DNA from: Warburgia ugandensis
Lineage: Eukaryota; Streptophyta; Magnoliopsida; Canellales; Canellaceae
Length of the DNA stretch: 64,000 bases
NCBI GenBank assembly: GCA_035236585.1
Contig: CP141137.1
Span: 42,120,057 to 42,184,056 of the forward strand
Reading direction: 5' to 3'
Part shown: piece by piece, positions 36,788 through 49,230 of the stretch
How the letters are laid out: the number at the start of each line of letters is the position of its first letter
Numbering within the stretch: position 1 is the stretch's first letter
Notes under the pieces: generated by a model
What the model was told of the DNA's origin: nothing
Seen by the model: the letters and a program-made list of their open reading frames with translations, nothing else
Databases searched by the model: none
Made by a program: the position numbers and the translations under genes

Positions 36788-39700
36788 TTATTTCCCCCTT
36801 AAAAGAATTTTGTCCTCAAAATTCCATAACTTATTATGTTCCAGGTATTTGTCTCTTAGATGATTTCTTGGTGAATGCATTCCCCTTTAGGAATCAATTC
36901 TAGGTTCATCCTCAATTTATCATTTCCATTGTTCCTCCTATAAGGCCTCACCTATAAGGGCCTGTTTTCACTACATACTCTGATCCACGCCATACTCTCG
37001 TACGTGCCAATTTAACAATACCATTTTCTAGCAGTACTTCATCTATCTTGAATTCGTCAGATTCCTATACTTATCTCATCATGTATAAGATAGTCTCCTC
37101 GTAAGATCATGCTTCTTTGCTCATGCATATACTTCTTTCAAGATCATATTATCTTATTTCTCCTATTTTGAATATCATAGGATAAGCCTTTTCATCTAGT
37201 GATCTCTTTCATTATCCATAAGTCCAAAAAGTTACCTTCTTTCTATTGTGTCTAACTTTGCTTCTTACCCTTGTCTCCAAGATACTTCAATAACTGATAT
37301 GGTATCATATGCTTTATAGCCAAACTCTTACTTAACTTTGAATTTCAACTGTCTGTCGTTTTTCATATGTGACTTGATTTCCTTGACCAAGGTTACATTT
37401 GAAAATGAAAGCCAATTAGTAGCATCTTCCATTGAGGACCTTATCATATACTGAAAGTAAAATGTCCTAACTTCATATCCAGTTTCATAATTATTGAATT
37501 CATTAAACGCTTTCCTTTGTTAGGATCTTATCCAAACTTATGTCAAATGTTAATGGTCGATTCATCATCATGATTTGTATGTTCTCGTCTAGAAGCCTAT
37601 CTCACTATTTCTCATCCATTTGTCATTTAGGATTTTCAATAATGTTCTCATTCATGCAAGGCAAAAAGTTTCTTATAACCGAGTACCCTTACTAGGTCAT
37701 GCTTGAATCCTTTGTCTTCATCCTCTTTGCCCTTTCTTTGCTTGATGGTTTTTCTTCGTAACCTTTCAGTCCAAAAGTTCTATACTCAATCCGGTAGGGT
37801 TAGTCCTTAGAAAATTCCTTTAGTTGATTTTTCGTACTTGGTATATGCTCGTAACAACTAACTATTTGTCTAAAGGCAACGTAACATTAAATCTTCTCCT
37901 CATATTGTGCTAGCCATCTCACCTTTTCTCCTTCCATCCCCTATGTCAATATATTGTTCAATCTTTTACCAAGGCTTCATCGTCAACCATGTAGTCTGTA
38001 TTATCAGGAGGTATCCTCATAAGTAGTGATTTTCTCAATTCCTCAAATTTTATTTTTCAAGTGCCTCCTTATTTTATCTTTTAAGTGCCTTCTCATACTT
38101 AGCAATAATAGCAATTATATCAAATTGTACTGAAGTTGTTAACTCCACAAGTTTTATAATACTCAGATAAGCATAAACATTTTCTTAGACATAGAAAGAC
38201 TTTATTTGATTACCTATTGATCTCTTCCCAGATACGTTATAAGCTCAAGGGCCTCTAGAGTGATCGGTACTTGTCTACCTTTCTTTCAATCCAAGTCTGT
38301 AGTATTTTTCAAACCCAAAGCAATTTCTTCACCTTGTCATGGTAGCCACTAAGGTTTGAAAAACCTTTCACATTGGTTTAGATCACTTCTTATTTTTGCT
38401 CCTATCTCAGTTGTTACCATATTTATTGTACTTGTAGCTCTTCATGATGTGGCCTAACTTCATGATGTGGCATAATCAATTAACCTTATACCCTCAAATG
38501 ACTTATCCTAACAAGTACTCAAGTCTAAAGACTTATAACATCCTTCTAAGTATATAACTTCAACTACTAACATACCTAATTAATTAAGGTGGGATGCCTC
38601 CATTTAGTTAACAACACTCAATGATGGTCTTAAGATATTTGGTCTTCCAATTTATGATAGCAGGACCTTCATTTGATCCTTGATCATACCCTTCTTGCTG
38701 AAGATAGATAGATGGACAAGTTATTGTCCTGGCCTAATTCCTTTTTATTTACTCATGTAGTAACAAGGTGAGATATCACCAAATTTTCCTTTTTATTACA
38801 TCCATTGGTGTTCCCCATAAGCTAATGGATCTGATAAGAATCTAATTGTAATAGTTGATATCAAACCATTTGTAGAATTTTAATTTCTAGTTGGTCACTA
38901 TTCCTTTTCGAAACTTTCTTGTCGCATAATCTCCTAAAATTCGATACTTTTACTCAAAATCTTAAATCCCATATGCTTTCTCTCTATTATACGTATCCTT
39001 GCCAACTCAACTATTATTATTCCTTTGCATTGGTTTGATCTTCCCCCCTATAGGATTCGAGATGTTAGAATTGTATGTATCTTCATAGAGTCATAATCTT
39101 CTTCTTTTGATTATTCAATATTCATCGAATACTTATGGTTACATCTCTATCTCTTTCTCTCTTTTCTTCAATATCCATATGGTCTACCTAGATCAATGTC
39201 TCTATATGCGTTGTTGCATATATTTGATACTGCATCTACTCCTTTACTTAACAGATATGACAAACTAAATGCTTCTCAGAAATTCCAAACTGTCTTAAGA
39301 TTATTGAAATCCTCAGTTGCCTATAGGCTCAATAAAATTCATACAGTGTCTTAATATTGGCATTGACATTTTGGTCATGCTACACTTCTCTTACAAGTTC
39401 ATGTTAGGATCAATCTATTATTATCCTTAGTATTATCATCAAAATCTTTTGATAACTTGGTTGAATTCATTTCCCTATCACATAATATGTCACTTGTGTG
39501 CATCTCCGGATTTGTTCCATAATACTCAAGTAGTTATTATTCGATAGCTCTTCACTCTTTATAAGACTTCAACTAAGGTATCAAAATTGAGCTAAGTCTT
39601 TCAAGATTCATTCCTTTGTCATCTAGTACAAATCACAGTTATCCCTTAGTATCATCTTGTATGCTTATCCCTATTATCATCAAAATTTTCTCAAAGTCTG

Positions 39701-40171
39701 TCTTTTACATCTCATATATCACATCCTTGTGATAGTGTACTCATATTTTGATATTCTTTATGATGGTAAGATAGCCATCTAGGTCTTTTGATTTTTCTCA
39801 CCTTTGATAAGATTACTTTATTGCAGGCCAACACTATCTATTAACAAGTCCATTAATCATCTTCATTCATTCATTCTTATCACAATATGATCCTTATATG
39901 AGATTTCATCTTTGCACCACTGCACAATAATTCTTATTTCCTATAATTTTGATAGGATTCAAGCAATCCAATATCTAAGTATTTGCTAGGACTATCTCCT
40001 TTTTCACCTATGTGTTTATGATGAAATGTCTTAAATCATTAATATTATAATCCTCAAATAGATGTAGTCATCTCTACTACTCCTATTTATACTACTTATC
40101 CTTGATTTTCTTTATTGTCTATGACCCTTGGACTGGCTGTGAAAGGATAAAACCTGAGCTCTGATACCAAC
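36788..40171 (-). mobile_element. Family I internal region, non-coding, with primer site and polypurine tract
   Basis: It is 3,384 bp. On the minus strand it starts GTTGGTATCAGAGC (40171-40158), an exact match to the initiator-Met primer-site consensus, and ends AAGGGGGAAATAA (36800-36788). No coding frame is seen. It is collinear with 8973-12517, with small indels and no 60-bp duplication. Confidence 0.82.
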
Positions 40172-41829
40172 TGTGACGACCCGGGTTTTCTCATGCATTT
40201 TTAAATGCAATACCTAATTTCCTAAGGCGGGATGCATCCCTATTTGAAAACCATTCTATAAAAACCATGCAATGCAGCGGAAAACCTTTAGTTTTAAACT
40301 CATTTTTTGAAAACCTCGAGTGTCATTTGCCTTCACAACAACCAAAGTAGTTTTTTTGAAAAACATCAGAAATCATAAATATTTTTCCCCAGGTCTTTCC
40401 AGTCACAGCACACAGCCCAACTGTAATTAAATACAACTTCATGTCCAAAGGGTTGAGAGTTTACTTACATGTATAACTTTCTTCTTTTTGATTCACTTGC
40501 TCGTAGCACTAATATCTCCTGAGACGTCTTCCATTTATGAGTGGAACTATCCTGAAAAATGTTAAGGATAGGGTGAGTATATACTATACTCAGTAGGAGT
40601 CTATCACTACTAGTTTTATAATGCATGCGATGTTTTAAAATCATATGCTCTTTCCCAAGCATGTGCATGTCTGAATTCTAAAGTTCAATATCGACATCAA
40701 AATCCATTATCAAACTGAAATACTAACGACTTAACGGATCATATAATCCAAAATCGAAAGTATCATATACATATATATCATAACATCATGATATGCATAA
40801 AATGCTTCATGGAATCCAACTCATGGATCTCTAGTATGGTATGGTCGACCAACCTCATATCATGCCATATGCAATACACATAAATCATCAAACCATAGAG
40901 TCCACTATGACCACGACCTCCTCGCCGTGTGGTCCCCGGGTACCTGAGGAGGTCGTGGGCATTATGCCAAGAGATTTGGGTTGGCCTCCAACCTCTACCA
41001 CTATTAGGTGGATGGCTACCACGCCCAAAAAGGGCATGTCTCGACGTCAACTGCATGTGGTACAGGGGGCTACCACTGGTGTCACAGCACTGGGTCGATG
41101 TGTCATATGCCCCGTGGAGGCTATGACACTGTGTCCTCAAGTACCCGGGGACCACACAGCGGCGAGGTCGTGGGCATAGTTGGACCCTATGGTTTGAGAA
41201 TTTACTTGCATTGCATATGGCATGACATGGGTTGGTTGACCATACCAGATATCCATGAGTTGGATTCAGTTGAGCATCTTATGCATATCATTATGTTTAT
41301 GATATATGATACTTTCGACTTAGATTATGCTATTCTTTAAGTCGTCAGTATTTCAATTCGACAGTGGTTTTTAATATCGATATTGAATGTGGTTGTTTGA
41401 ACATGCACATGTTTTTAAGAGCATGTGATTTTAAACATAGCATGCATTGCAAAACTAGTAGTGATAGACTCCTACTGAGTATAGTATATACTCACCCTAT
41501 CCTTAACATTTTTCAAGATAGTTCCACTCACAAATAGAAGATGCCTCAGGAGATATTAGTGCTACAAGCAAGTGAATTAAAAAGGAGACAATTATACATG
41601 TAAGTAAACTCTCAACCCTTTGGACATGTATTTATTTACAGTTGGGCTGTGTGTTGTGACTAGATAGACCTGGGAAAAAATATTTATGATTTCTAAAGTT
41701 TTTCAAAAACTATTTTGATTGTTGTGAAAGTAAATGACACTTGGGGTTTTCAAAATGAGTTTAAAACTAAAGATTTTCCATTGCATTGCATGGTTTTTAA
41801 AAATGCATGGAAAAACCCGGGTCGTCACA
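40172..41829. repeat. large imperfect palindrome formed by two opposed LTR ends
   Basis: Antisense LTR end 40172-40949 faces sense LTR end 41128-41829 across about 180 bp. The arms are about 700-780 bp and pair imperfectly because one is type a and the other type b. The outer tips are TGTGACGACCCGGG and its complement. The sense arm, 40950-41829, ends the type-b LTR that begins at 33301. Confidence 0.85.
40950..41829 (+). mobile_element. Family I LTR (type b), 3' part, sense
   Basis: It ends ACCCGGGTCGTCACA at 41829, where the Family II LTR resumes. In diagnostic words (ATACCAGATATCCATGAG, CAGTTGAGCATC) it follows the 23576-26278 solo LTR rather than the adjacent type-a LTR, so I pair it with 33301-34146. 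The flanks TTTCG (33296-33300) and TTTAA (41830-41834) share only three of five bases; if they are a target duplication, it is decayed. Confidence 0.72.
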
Positions 41830-42289
41830 TTTAATCCATGATCTCTCTAGATTTCATCATAATCCCATTCATACAACCCATCCAAAGGGTCTGATCATGC
41901 TTGATCTCATTGATCAAATGGGTCCCTTTGTATTTTTAAGGTATTTCTACCATAAAGGGTAGATTCCTCAATTTATCTTAGATCTATCAAAATAAATCAT
42001 AGATATCACTTTATTTTAACATTATTTAATCATTAAATCAGATCCCCCAACATCTAATCATCTCAAATGTTGAAGATCATGAAAATTGAAACCTTGTTTC
42101 CTAAAAATAAAAAGTTTCTTGAATATTTTTAACAATTTTATGCTTTCATAAGAAAATGGACATTACAAGCTTTCCATTGTTTCTTTCCGATCTTAATTTG
42201 GAGTTCAGATGACTCCACAATTGACGAATGAAGTTCATAGTCATTTCGAGGGTCCAAATTTGATCTGGGTCCAATGAAACAAATGGTCC

Positions 42290-42480
42290 TGATTGTTCAA
42301 GCAGAGTGGTCGCCGCACTCTAGTCACTAAGATTCATGAGGTAATGCGCTACCAGGGACCTTCACTATCATGTGTACGTTCCATTTGGATATCGTCGCAC
42401 GCGGAGCACGCCTATAGAGATGCTCCGGTAGGGCGCGTTTCCATACAGTGTCTCACTGCGGCATCCCGGGAGCCAAATCT
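42290..42480. other. GC-rich block of the old Family II solo LTR
   Basis: This is a G/C-rich island (GTCGCACGCGGAGCACGCC, GTAGGGCGCG) in AT-rich surroundings. Sequences on both sides align with the array LTRs, but the block itself does not, so it is a variable cassette at a fixed place in the LTR. Confidence 0.65.
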
Positions 42481-45400
42481 TTTAAATAAGAGTAGACAGT
42501 CTGTATTGGACCATCCAATCAATTCCTCTTCAATCAAGGGCTCAAAACTTGATGAAATTTCTTAAAACTTTTACCCTAGGGGTTTTGGACCCTTTGGATC
42601 AATTGGATGGTTCAGATTTTCCATCTAAGCTCTCCATCATATAGAAATTAAGGGTTCTTATCCTTACTTGATTTTTATAATTTTTAACCTAAACTTAACT
42701 TTAGAAAAATAAAAATTATATAAACTAACATGAAATAAGTATGGGAAGAGTTACACCTACCTGATTGGAGGAAAATGTAGATTTTGTGGCCCAATTTTAA
42801 AGAAATATCTCATTGATGATAAGATCACCTGATGACCACTTGTTTTGCGATTTTTCTTGATTGCACCGTTGGATCTTGAAATTTCTTTGGGGGTTTTATA
42901 GATAAGGTAGTATAGAACAATATGAATGGTGAGTTTATGAGATTTGTTTTCAAATAGAGTTCCTAATTGAATTTAGGTCTCTTGTTCCAATCTAGAGAGA
43001 GGAGAGAGAAAGTGAAAGAATAGAGATTTTTGGGAGTTTTGGAAATTTGGGAATTTGGGAATAAATCTAGATCTGGTTTTTTAGGGAAGCAAGATAATTT
43101 GGTGAAAATTTTAATTAACATTTTGGAGGATTTTTCGGGGTGTATTTATCGATGTTTTAAAATTTTTCATAATTACTTGTAATAATTATGTTTCAATTCT
43201 TTTGAATATTAAATTAACATTGAATCCTTCACTACCACCTCCTTCTTCACTATCAGCTGGTAGTGATTTTACCACTCATTACATGTTTTCTGGCCTTTGG
43301 ATTCATTTGTGGGCCCCCTGTGGGGCCGTAGGTGTGAAAGAACCATTTTGCTATTTTATGGAGAAAAATATATTTTATTCTCCCAAACTCAAAATTGAGT
43401 GCACTTAGTCATGTTGGAATTGTATTTTTGAGTACATTCTAAATATTGATGTCTCAGATCTCCATTGCAGGTAAAAAAAATTATTCATAAAAATAGAGAA
43501 AATTAAGGATTTTTTTTATTTTAACTCAAAATTGAACATACTTAGTGTCATTTTAATCTATTTTTTAAGTACCTTCATAATTTTCAAGTTTTAAATCATG
43601 TTTTAATCTCTATAAAAATAGAATTTCCAATAACCTAATATTCCAGCCCAGAATTTCTAAAAATTCAAACTAAATTGATTTTCTCAATCAATTTACAAAA
43701 ATTGGGGTTATTATAAAAGGATGCATGAATGAATGGTGGAAGGAATGCATGAATAAAGCATGGTGCAGTGTGCATGGTGGGATTAAATGTAATGGTTCAA
43801 GGAAATTAGTAGATCATGATGCATGAATGAGACTAGATGATATGCATGGAAACCTAAGTGAGAAGTAATAATGTATTAAGCAACTATTATAAAGGAATAC
43901 ATTTCAAGACCATGCACATGATTGTTTGAGTTGTGTGCATGATTCTTTGAATGTTATACATTATGAACCTAAGTGAAAACCATCCTAGAATAGTGCTTAT
44001 GGAAACTTTAAGTGAAGAGTGCATGAACTTAAGTAAAACATGATATGCAATTGATTAATGTTATTAGAAACAACAAGGAAAATTATGCAATAACAAGAAC
44101 TTTATTGAATTAAAATCTTGTACAAAAATACGCGCATAATACATAGAGCATGGAAAAGAAATGTGCACATCATTCTTACCATTCAAGTACAAGTATCAAC
44201 TTCATTCTCATGTAATCCAATGACCCAAGGATGTATGCAATGGACCTAAATGAGAAGCAAAGCAAAAGAGAGGGAAAAAGATGAGAATGAAAGCAAGCAA
44301 AACAAGGAATTTAAGGACAAAGATTGCAAGGATCTCTATCTAAGGGCTATACTCTCTTGGCTATCACTATAAGAAAGCTATAACCTTTAGTTTCAAGCAT
44401 TTAATAATAAAAAAACTAAGGACAAATAACAAGAAAACAATCAAATAAATAACAAGAAATCAAAGCAACAAGGAAAACATTAAAGCAAAGAAACAATGAA
44501 GGAAAGAACAATGCACCAACCTAAATTGAGAAGAAAACCAAAGAGAAGAGAGCAAGATTCACCAAGGAGGAGGCATGAATGGGCTAGAAGGAAAGGCTGC
44601 CCCCAAGGCAAACTCATTGAAAACCTAAGGAGAGGAAGAAGGGTGGAGATGTCTCCTTAGTTGAGGGCATTCACCCGTTCTCTAGCATCTTTCACATGAA
44701 AACCTTTATAGGTTTATATTAATTGTTGCCTTCCAAAAGAAACCTAATAAGAGTGGAATGTGGGGTTAGATAGAGGTTAGGTGTCATGTAGAGATTAGTT
44801 GACCAAATTAGAACTTAGGGGACTTAAGGGCACGCCTAAGAGGGGGACAAGGTGGGAAGTGCCGCCTTTTTAGGAGGGGGCATCTCCCGTTGTAAAAATT
44901 GTGGAGTGACTTGTGGGAAAGAGAAAGAGAGTTGGGAAAGGGATGGAGAGGGCTAAGAAATAGAGAGAAATAGAAAAGAAAGAAATATGCAAGGTGGGAT
45001 GGTGATTGGTTGGAGAAGGATTTTAGAAGGATAAGAGTTTAGGAAGGTGGGAGGCATATGTGTCTCCCCCTTAAGAAATCGTGGGATGATTTGGTGGAGT
45101 AAGGTGGAGAGAGAGAAAAGCTAGGAGATAAAGTGGGAAAAGGGAAATAAAGATGGATTCTTCTTATTGGTCCACATGCTATCTTACCCAATTGGATTTT
45201 CACTTCAATATCCTCTAATTATCTTCCTAACAATCCTAATTTTAGGAAGGATAATATCCTTAAGTTCTCCTCCAATCGTAGCCATCCATGCACCTTGGCT
45301 CATGTGGCTTGATGGCTTGCTATGTGAGCTCATTTCACTTGGCTTCGTGGATGGATTTGGGGCTCTTTTGGTTTGTCTCAGTATCTCAATTCCCTTAACT

Positions 45401-45896
45401 TTGATGGCTTGTCTAAGCTCCTTAGCTTGTCACTGTCTTCATGGCTTATATGGCTTTGGTGACTTGAGTGAATCCCATGCAAAGGTGGTGGACTTTACAT
45501 GGCTTATGCATGGAACCACTTTAGTTACCTTCTCAAATTCCATCCTTTGCTTGCCTTAAGGTGATCTTGATCCTTGACCTCACTTTGGATTGATGACATT
45601 TAGGCCTTGACTCGATCTTTTGATCATGATCTTTAATTTTCATCTTCATTGATCTCTACTGCCGGATCACCATCCCACTTCCTACAAAATATAAGAAATC
45701 CTAAATAAATTCTAGAAAAATATGATTATTCAGATACTCTAGATTAGCCTCTAAACCTATAAAATATACTTTAGAGTCATTAGGCTAGAAAATGCATGTG
45801 TTATAATTTTTGACCAAAAACCTTAAAATAACATTATAAGTTATAACACATGGGCAACTAATTGGGTAATTTTTATAAAAAATTGGACACTCATCA

Positions 45897-46169
45897 ATAA
45901 AAATCATGAAAAACTGAAAAATCTCAAGCATATATACACCTCCAACCTAAAGTGAATATTGTCCCCAATTGAAACATAGCACTCCTATTTGCTAACTTGG
46001 CAATTTAGAAAAAATGAGAGATTAAAAAATGTTGAGTTGCCTCCAGTCAATGCTAAGTTTAACATCTTCAACCAGACGTACAATGATAAAGATCAATGCA
46101 TGTTGAACTCATGATGAATGTAGATGTCTTGGAATATGCTATGGTGGGTCCTTGTAAACAAGATCCTCC
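45897..46169 (-). other. 3' non-coding region of the Athila-like element
   Basis: On the minus strand, GTTGAAGATGTTAAACTTAG and ACTGGAGGCAACTCAAC lie near 46080-46030. A purine stretch, CAATTGGGGACAAT, is at about 45975, before the LTR start at 45896. These are the usual post-pol landmarks of Athila/Tat elements. Confidence 0.7.
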
Positions 46170-47682
46170 AGCATAATTTCCTCCACTTAGAGGTTGACCA
46201 ATTTTAGAAAGGGTTCCAACCTTTGATAATTCACTTTAGAAATATCCCCATCCTTTTCAATCTTGGCAGCTCCATAAGGACATATAATTCAAACAATGTG
46301 GTGTTCAGTCCATTGAGAATGACGTTTACCAAGACAATAGATGCAACCGAGAGTTATACAAGAGGAACTTTTGTCATGGTGAAAGACTTTAACAAGTTGT
46401 GTTTATCATGATGTGCTTTCATTTAGTCCTTATATGTCCTAGCAGTCTCATGTGCATCTTTCCTAAGTTCCTCCACTCATTGAGTTGGAGCTTTCTATGG
46501 GTCTGAGCATTATTTAAGTCAAAGTTGAGTTTTATAATGGCCCAATATGCTTTATACTCAAGTTCTATTAGAAGATGACAGGCCTTTCCATAGACCAGAT
46601 GGTAAAGTGACATGCCTATTAGGTTTTTGAAGGCATTACATTAATCCCATAATGTATCACTAAGCCTTAGTGACTAGTCTTTACATTAATCCCATAATGT
46701 GTCATTAAGCCTTAGTGACTAGTCTTTCCATTAGTCTAAGGATGGTATCGGGTAGCAAGTTTCTGGGTGACACCATAATTCTTCATTAAATTCTCAAACA
46801 CTCTATTACATAAGTGTTTTCCCCCCATTATTAATAGTGGCCCATGGAGTACCAAAGCATACAAAAATATTTTCTTTCAAAAACTAGACTACCACCTTGT
46901 GGTAATTGCTCTTACATGCTATGGCTTCCACCCATTTGGACACATAGTCCACTCTCACGAGGATGTAGATGTGACCAAATGAGTTAGGAAAATATCCTAT
47001 AAATTTGTTTCACCAAACATTAAAAGGCTCAATAATTAGAATGGCATTTAGTGGCATCATATCTCTTTTTCCTATAGTCCCTAATTGTTGATAGCATGCA
47101 CGTGCAATGTAGTAAGCATGAGAATCTCTAAACATGGTAAACCAATAGAAACCATACTACAAAATTTTTGCAGTTGTCTATCTTACACTAAAATGACCCC
47201 CACATGCATGGTCATGGAAAAAGGAAATGATTTTTGATGTTCACCATCTAGTATGCATCTCTAAATGACTTGATCAGGATAGTACTTGAATAAGTACGGA
47301 TCATCCCATGAAAAGTGCTTGACCTCGACAAGAAATCTACTCCTATCTTGCTTTGACTAGTGATTAGGAATTTTACTAGCAATAAGATAATTTACAATAA
47401 TAATGTAACAAGGTAACTAGGAAATGTGTAGAAGTTGCTCATCTAGGAAACATTCTATTATAAGCATAGATTCACTAGTAGACTGCACAATCAACCTAGA
47501 CAGATGGTCTACAACAACATTTTTAGAACCTTTATTATCTCGAATCTCTATATCAAACTCCTGGAGCAATAAAATCCATTGGATTAGTCCTAGTTTAATA
47601 TCCTTCTTGGAAAGAAAGTATTTCAATGATGCATGGTCTAAATAGATGATGACTTTATATCTTAGCAAATAAGATCTAAATA
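46170..47682 (-). pseudogene. Athila-like pol relic (RNase H end, integrase)
   Basis: Minus strand. The RNase H end lies at 47668-47417, with [27 protein letters not shown] and VVDHLSRL. A degraded integrase follows: PCMWGSF near 47200, a zinc-finger-like piece, then YVIEC and RNLLPDT near 46760. The open frame 46613-46419 ([20 protein letters not shown], then [19 protein letters not shown]) is the integrase C-terminal region typical of Athila. A last piece ends in QRLEPF-like codons near 46200. Stops and shifts are frequent. A 45-bp tandem duplication at 46638-46727 interrupts the integrase. The upstream half is cut off by the insertion at 47683. Confidence 0.88.
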
Positions 47683-48291
47683 TGTAATAACCCCCATTTT
47701 TTTGTAAATTGATTGAGAAAAATCAATAAAGTTTGAGTTTTAGATATTTCGGGCTGAAATATTAGGGTTATTTAAAATATACTTTTTATAAAAGTATAAT
47801 CAAATCATAAGACATGTAAAATTGAAATTAAACTTAGCAAACCCTTTAAAATGACTGTAAGCATGACAAATTTCGAATTCGGATGAGAAATCCTTAAGTT
47901 TTTCATTTTTTGGACAAAAAGGGTAAAATAGTAATTTTACCCAAAAATCAAAATATTCCAAAAATCAAAATATGAAACATCAAAATTTAGAATGTACTGA
48001 GAAATACGAATCCAACGCCACTAAGTACACTCAAATCCGAGATCATGGGAATAAAACCCAAAGTTTTATGCATAAAGGTCAAAACGGACTTTTTACACCA
48101 TGTGGGGCCCACATGGGGCCCACATGGGGACCACCACGTCCCCAACAACCACTTTGATCAGCAGCCCATGTGAAACATGGGTCAACAAAGATCAGCTAGT
48201 CATGGGTTAGGTATGGGAGCATTAAAGACTTTCATGCCATTTTATATTAAAAAAATACATATTATAATCATGAAAAAAGACCCAAAATGCC

Positions 48292-48300
48292 TATAAATAC
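48292..48300 (+). promoter_or_regulatory. LTR TATA box (TATAAATAC)
   Basis: TATAAATAC in an A/C-rich context about 610 bp into the LTR, followed by a C/A-rich leader, is the best plant-type TATA box in this LTR. The identical motif is at 57129-57137 in LTR 2. Transcription would start near 48325, leaving a very long R-U5 of about 4 kb. Confidence 0.6.
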
Positions 48301-48939
48301 AACCCCAAAAATCTTCCAAAAATCCTCATACAATCCCCACGAAATTATCTTCAATCCCCTTGAAAAATTAGATCTAGGATCCCTCTCAAAACCCCAAAAT
48401 TTCCAAGAGCTAAATCTTTTTCCAATTTGTTTTTAAGATTAGAACAAGAGACCTAAATTCAATTAGGCACTCTGTTCTAGATCTAATTTCATCAATTCCA
48501 CCGTCCAAAACATCCCAACACATCTATTCTACAAAACCCCCAAAGAAATTTCAAGATCCAACGGTTCAAACAACGGTATTTACGCGAAAGGTGGATTTTA
48601 GGCTATATCGTCATCAACGAGGTATTTTTTTTATTGGGCATGTAAATCAAGTTTTCTCCTCAATCAAGTAAGTGGAAATCCTTTTCCTATATTTTTAGTA
48701 ATGTTTTATGTAATTTTTATTTTACTGTAATTAATTTTGATAATAAAAAGATAAAAATAAAGTAAACAACAGAACCCTTAATTAGGGATGATGGAGTGCT
48801 CAGATGAGAAATCGGACTGTACCAATCGATCCAGAAGGGTCCAAAACCCCTAGGGTAGAAGTTTCATCAAAATCAGAGACCTTTTGGGCCCTCAATTGCA
48901 AGAGGATTGATTGGACGGTCCCGAGAATGGACTGTCCGA

Positions 48940-49230
48940 TCTCCCGGATCGACGACGCCCACGTGACGCACCGTCGGAACGGCGCGTGCGATACGCGTGG
49001 AGCGTCTGTTCAAGCGCATGGAAGGCGCGTCCGTCCAAAGGACGAGCGGACGCGCCCGGCCGACGGCCGGTTTGCGGGCGCGCGGACGACGGGCGTTCCG
49101 CTCGTCCCGTCCGCGTACGTGGACGTCCCGCGGCGCGCGTCGGGATTTCGTCCCAGCGGACGCGCCCGACGACGCCTGGTTCGTTCCGCCGGTTCGTTCC
49201 GCCTGTCGTTCCGCCCGACTAATGGGCCGT
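48940..49230. other. CpG-rich block in LTR 1
   Basis: This is a sharply bounded, very GC- and CpG-rich island (CGGAACGGCGCGTGCGATAC, GGACGCGCCCGGCC) in an LTR that is otherwise AT-rich. It contains a G-box-like CCCACGTGACG at 48958-48968 and a hairpin at 49025-49055, with arms GCGCGTCCG and CGGACGCGC. All six frames tend to be open because stop codons are AT-rich; I do not call a gene. The paralogous block is at 57785-58065. Confidence 0.8.

Larger units (their letters stand above)
34147..40949 (-). mobile_element. Family I retrotransposon (type a) nested in a type-b LTR
   Basis: On the minus strand, the 5' LTR remnant is 40949-40172 and the primer site is 40171-40158. The interior is 40171-36788, the polypurine tract is 36800-36788, and the 3' LTR is 36787-34147. 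The interior is non-coding and aligns with 8973-12517. The two LTRs are nearly identical over the 780 bp they share, so it is a younger insertion than the type-b element at 6836-15059. Both outer junctions are trimmed: the left lacks 14 terminal bases and the right lacks most of one LTR, so no target duplication remains. Confidence 0.85.
30566..43715 (-). mobile_element. Family II solo LTR interrupted by Family I
   Basis: It is antisense, with two parts, 30566-33300 and 41830-43715, totalling about 4.62 kb. Together they match the 4.7-kb LTR of the array. The plus strand starts TGTGACGACCTAGG and ends GGGGTTATTATA. It is flanked by AAAGG on both sides. It is clearly older than the array LTRs (many substitutions), has a private 155-bp tandem duplication, and carries a different GC-rich block at 42290-42480. 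No internal region is attached, so it is a solo LTR. Confidence 0.9.
30177..47682 (-). mobile_element. Athila-like Ty3/gypsy element, 3' part, heavily nested
   Basis: On the minus strand the order is pol (47682 down to 46170), a 3' non-coding region (46169-45897) and the 3' LTR (45896 down to 30177). The LTR is split by a 13-kb insertion. Without the insertion it is about 2.57 kb, running TGATGAGTGTCC...CAACACA. The 5' half of the element is beyond the Family II array that interrupts its RNase H at 47683. The 3' region carries, on the minus strand, GTCTGGTTGAAGATGTTAAA followed by GAGGCAACTCAAC, close to the motif that ends many Athila/Tat interiors. Confidence 0.85.

Noticed and set aside
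42293..42565. 90-codon frame in the GC-rich block of the solo LTR
   Set aside because: It has no homology to the array frames at the same place, and the interval lies in an old, decayed LTR.
45167..45559. 130-codon frame on the plus strand, rich in hydrophobic residues
   Set aside because: It runs antisense through an Athila-like LTR. The homologous regions at 21450-21800 and 28085-28400 do not keep the frame.
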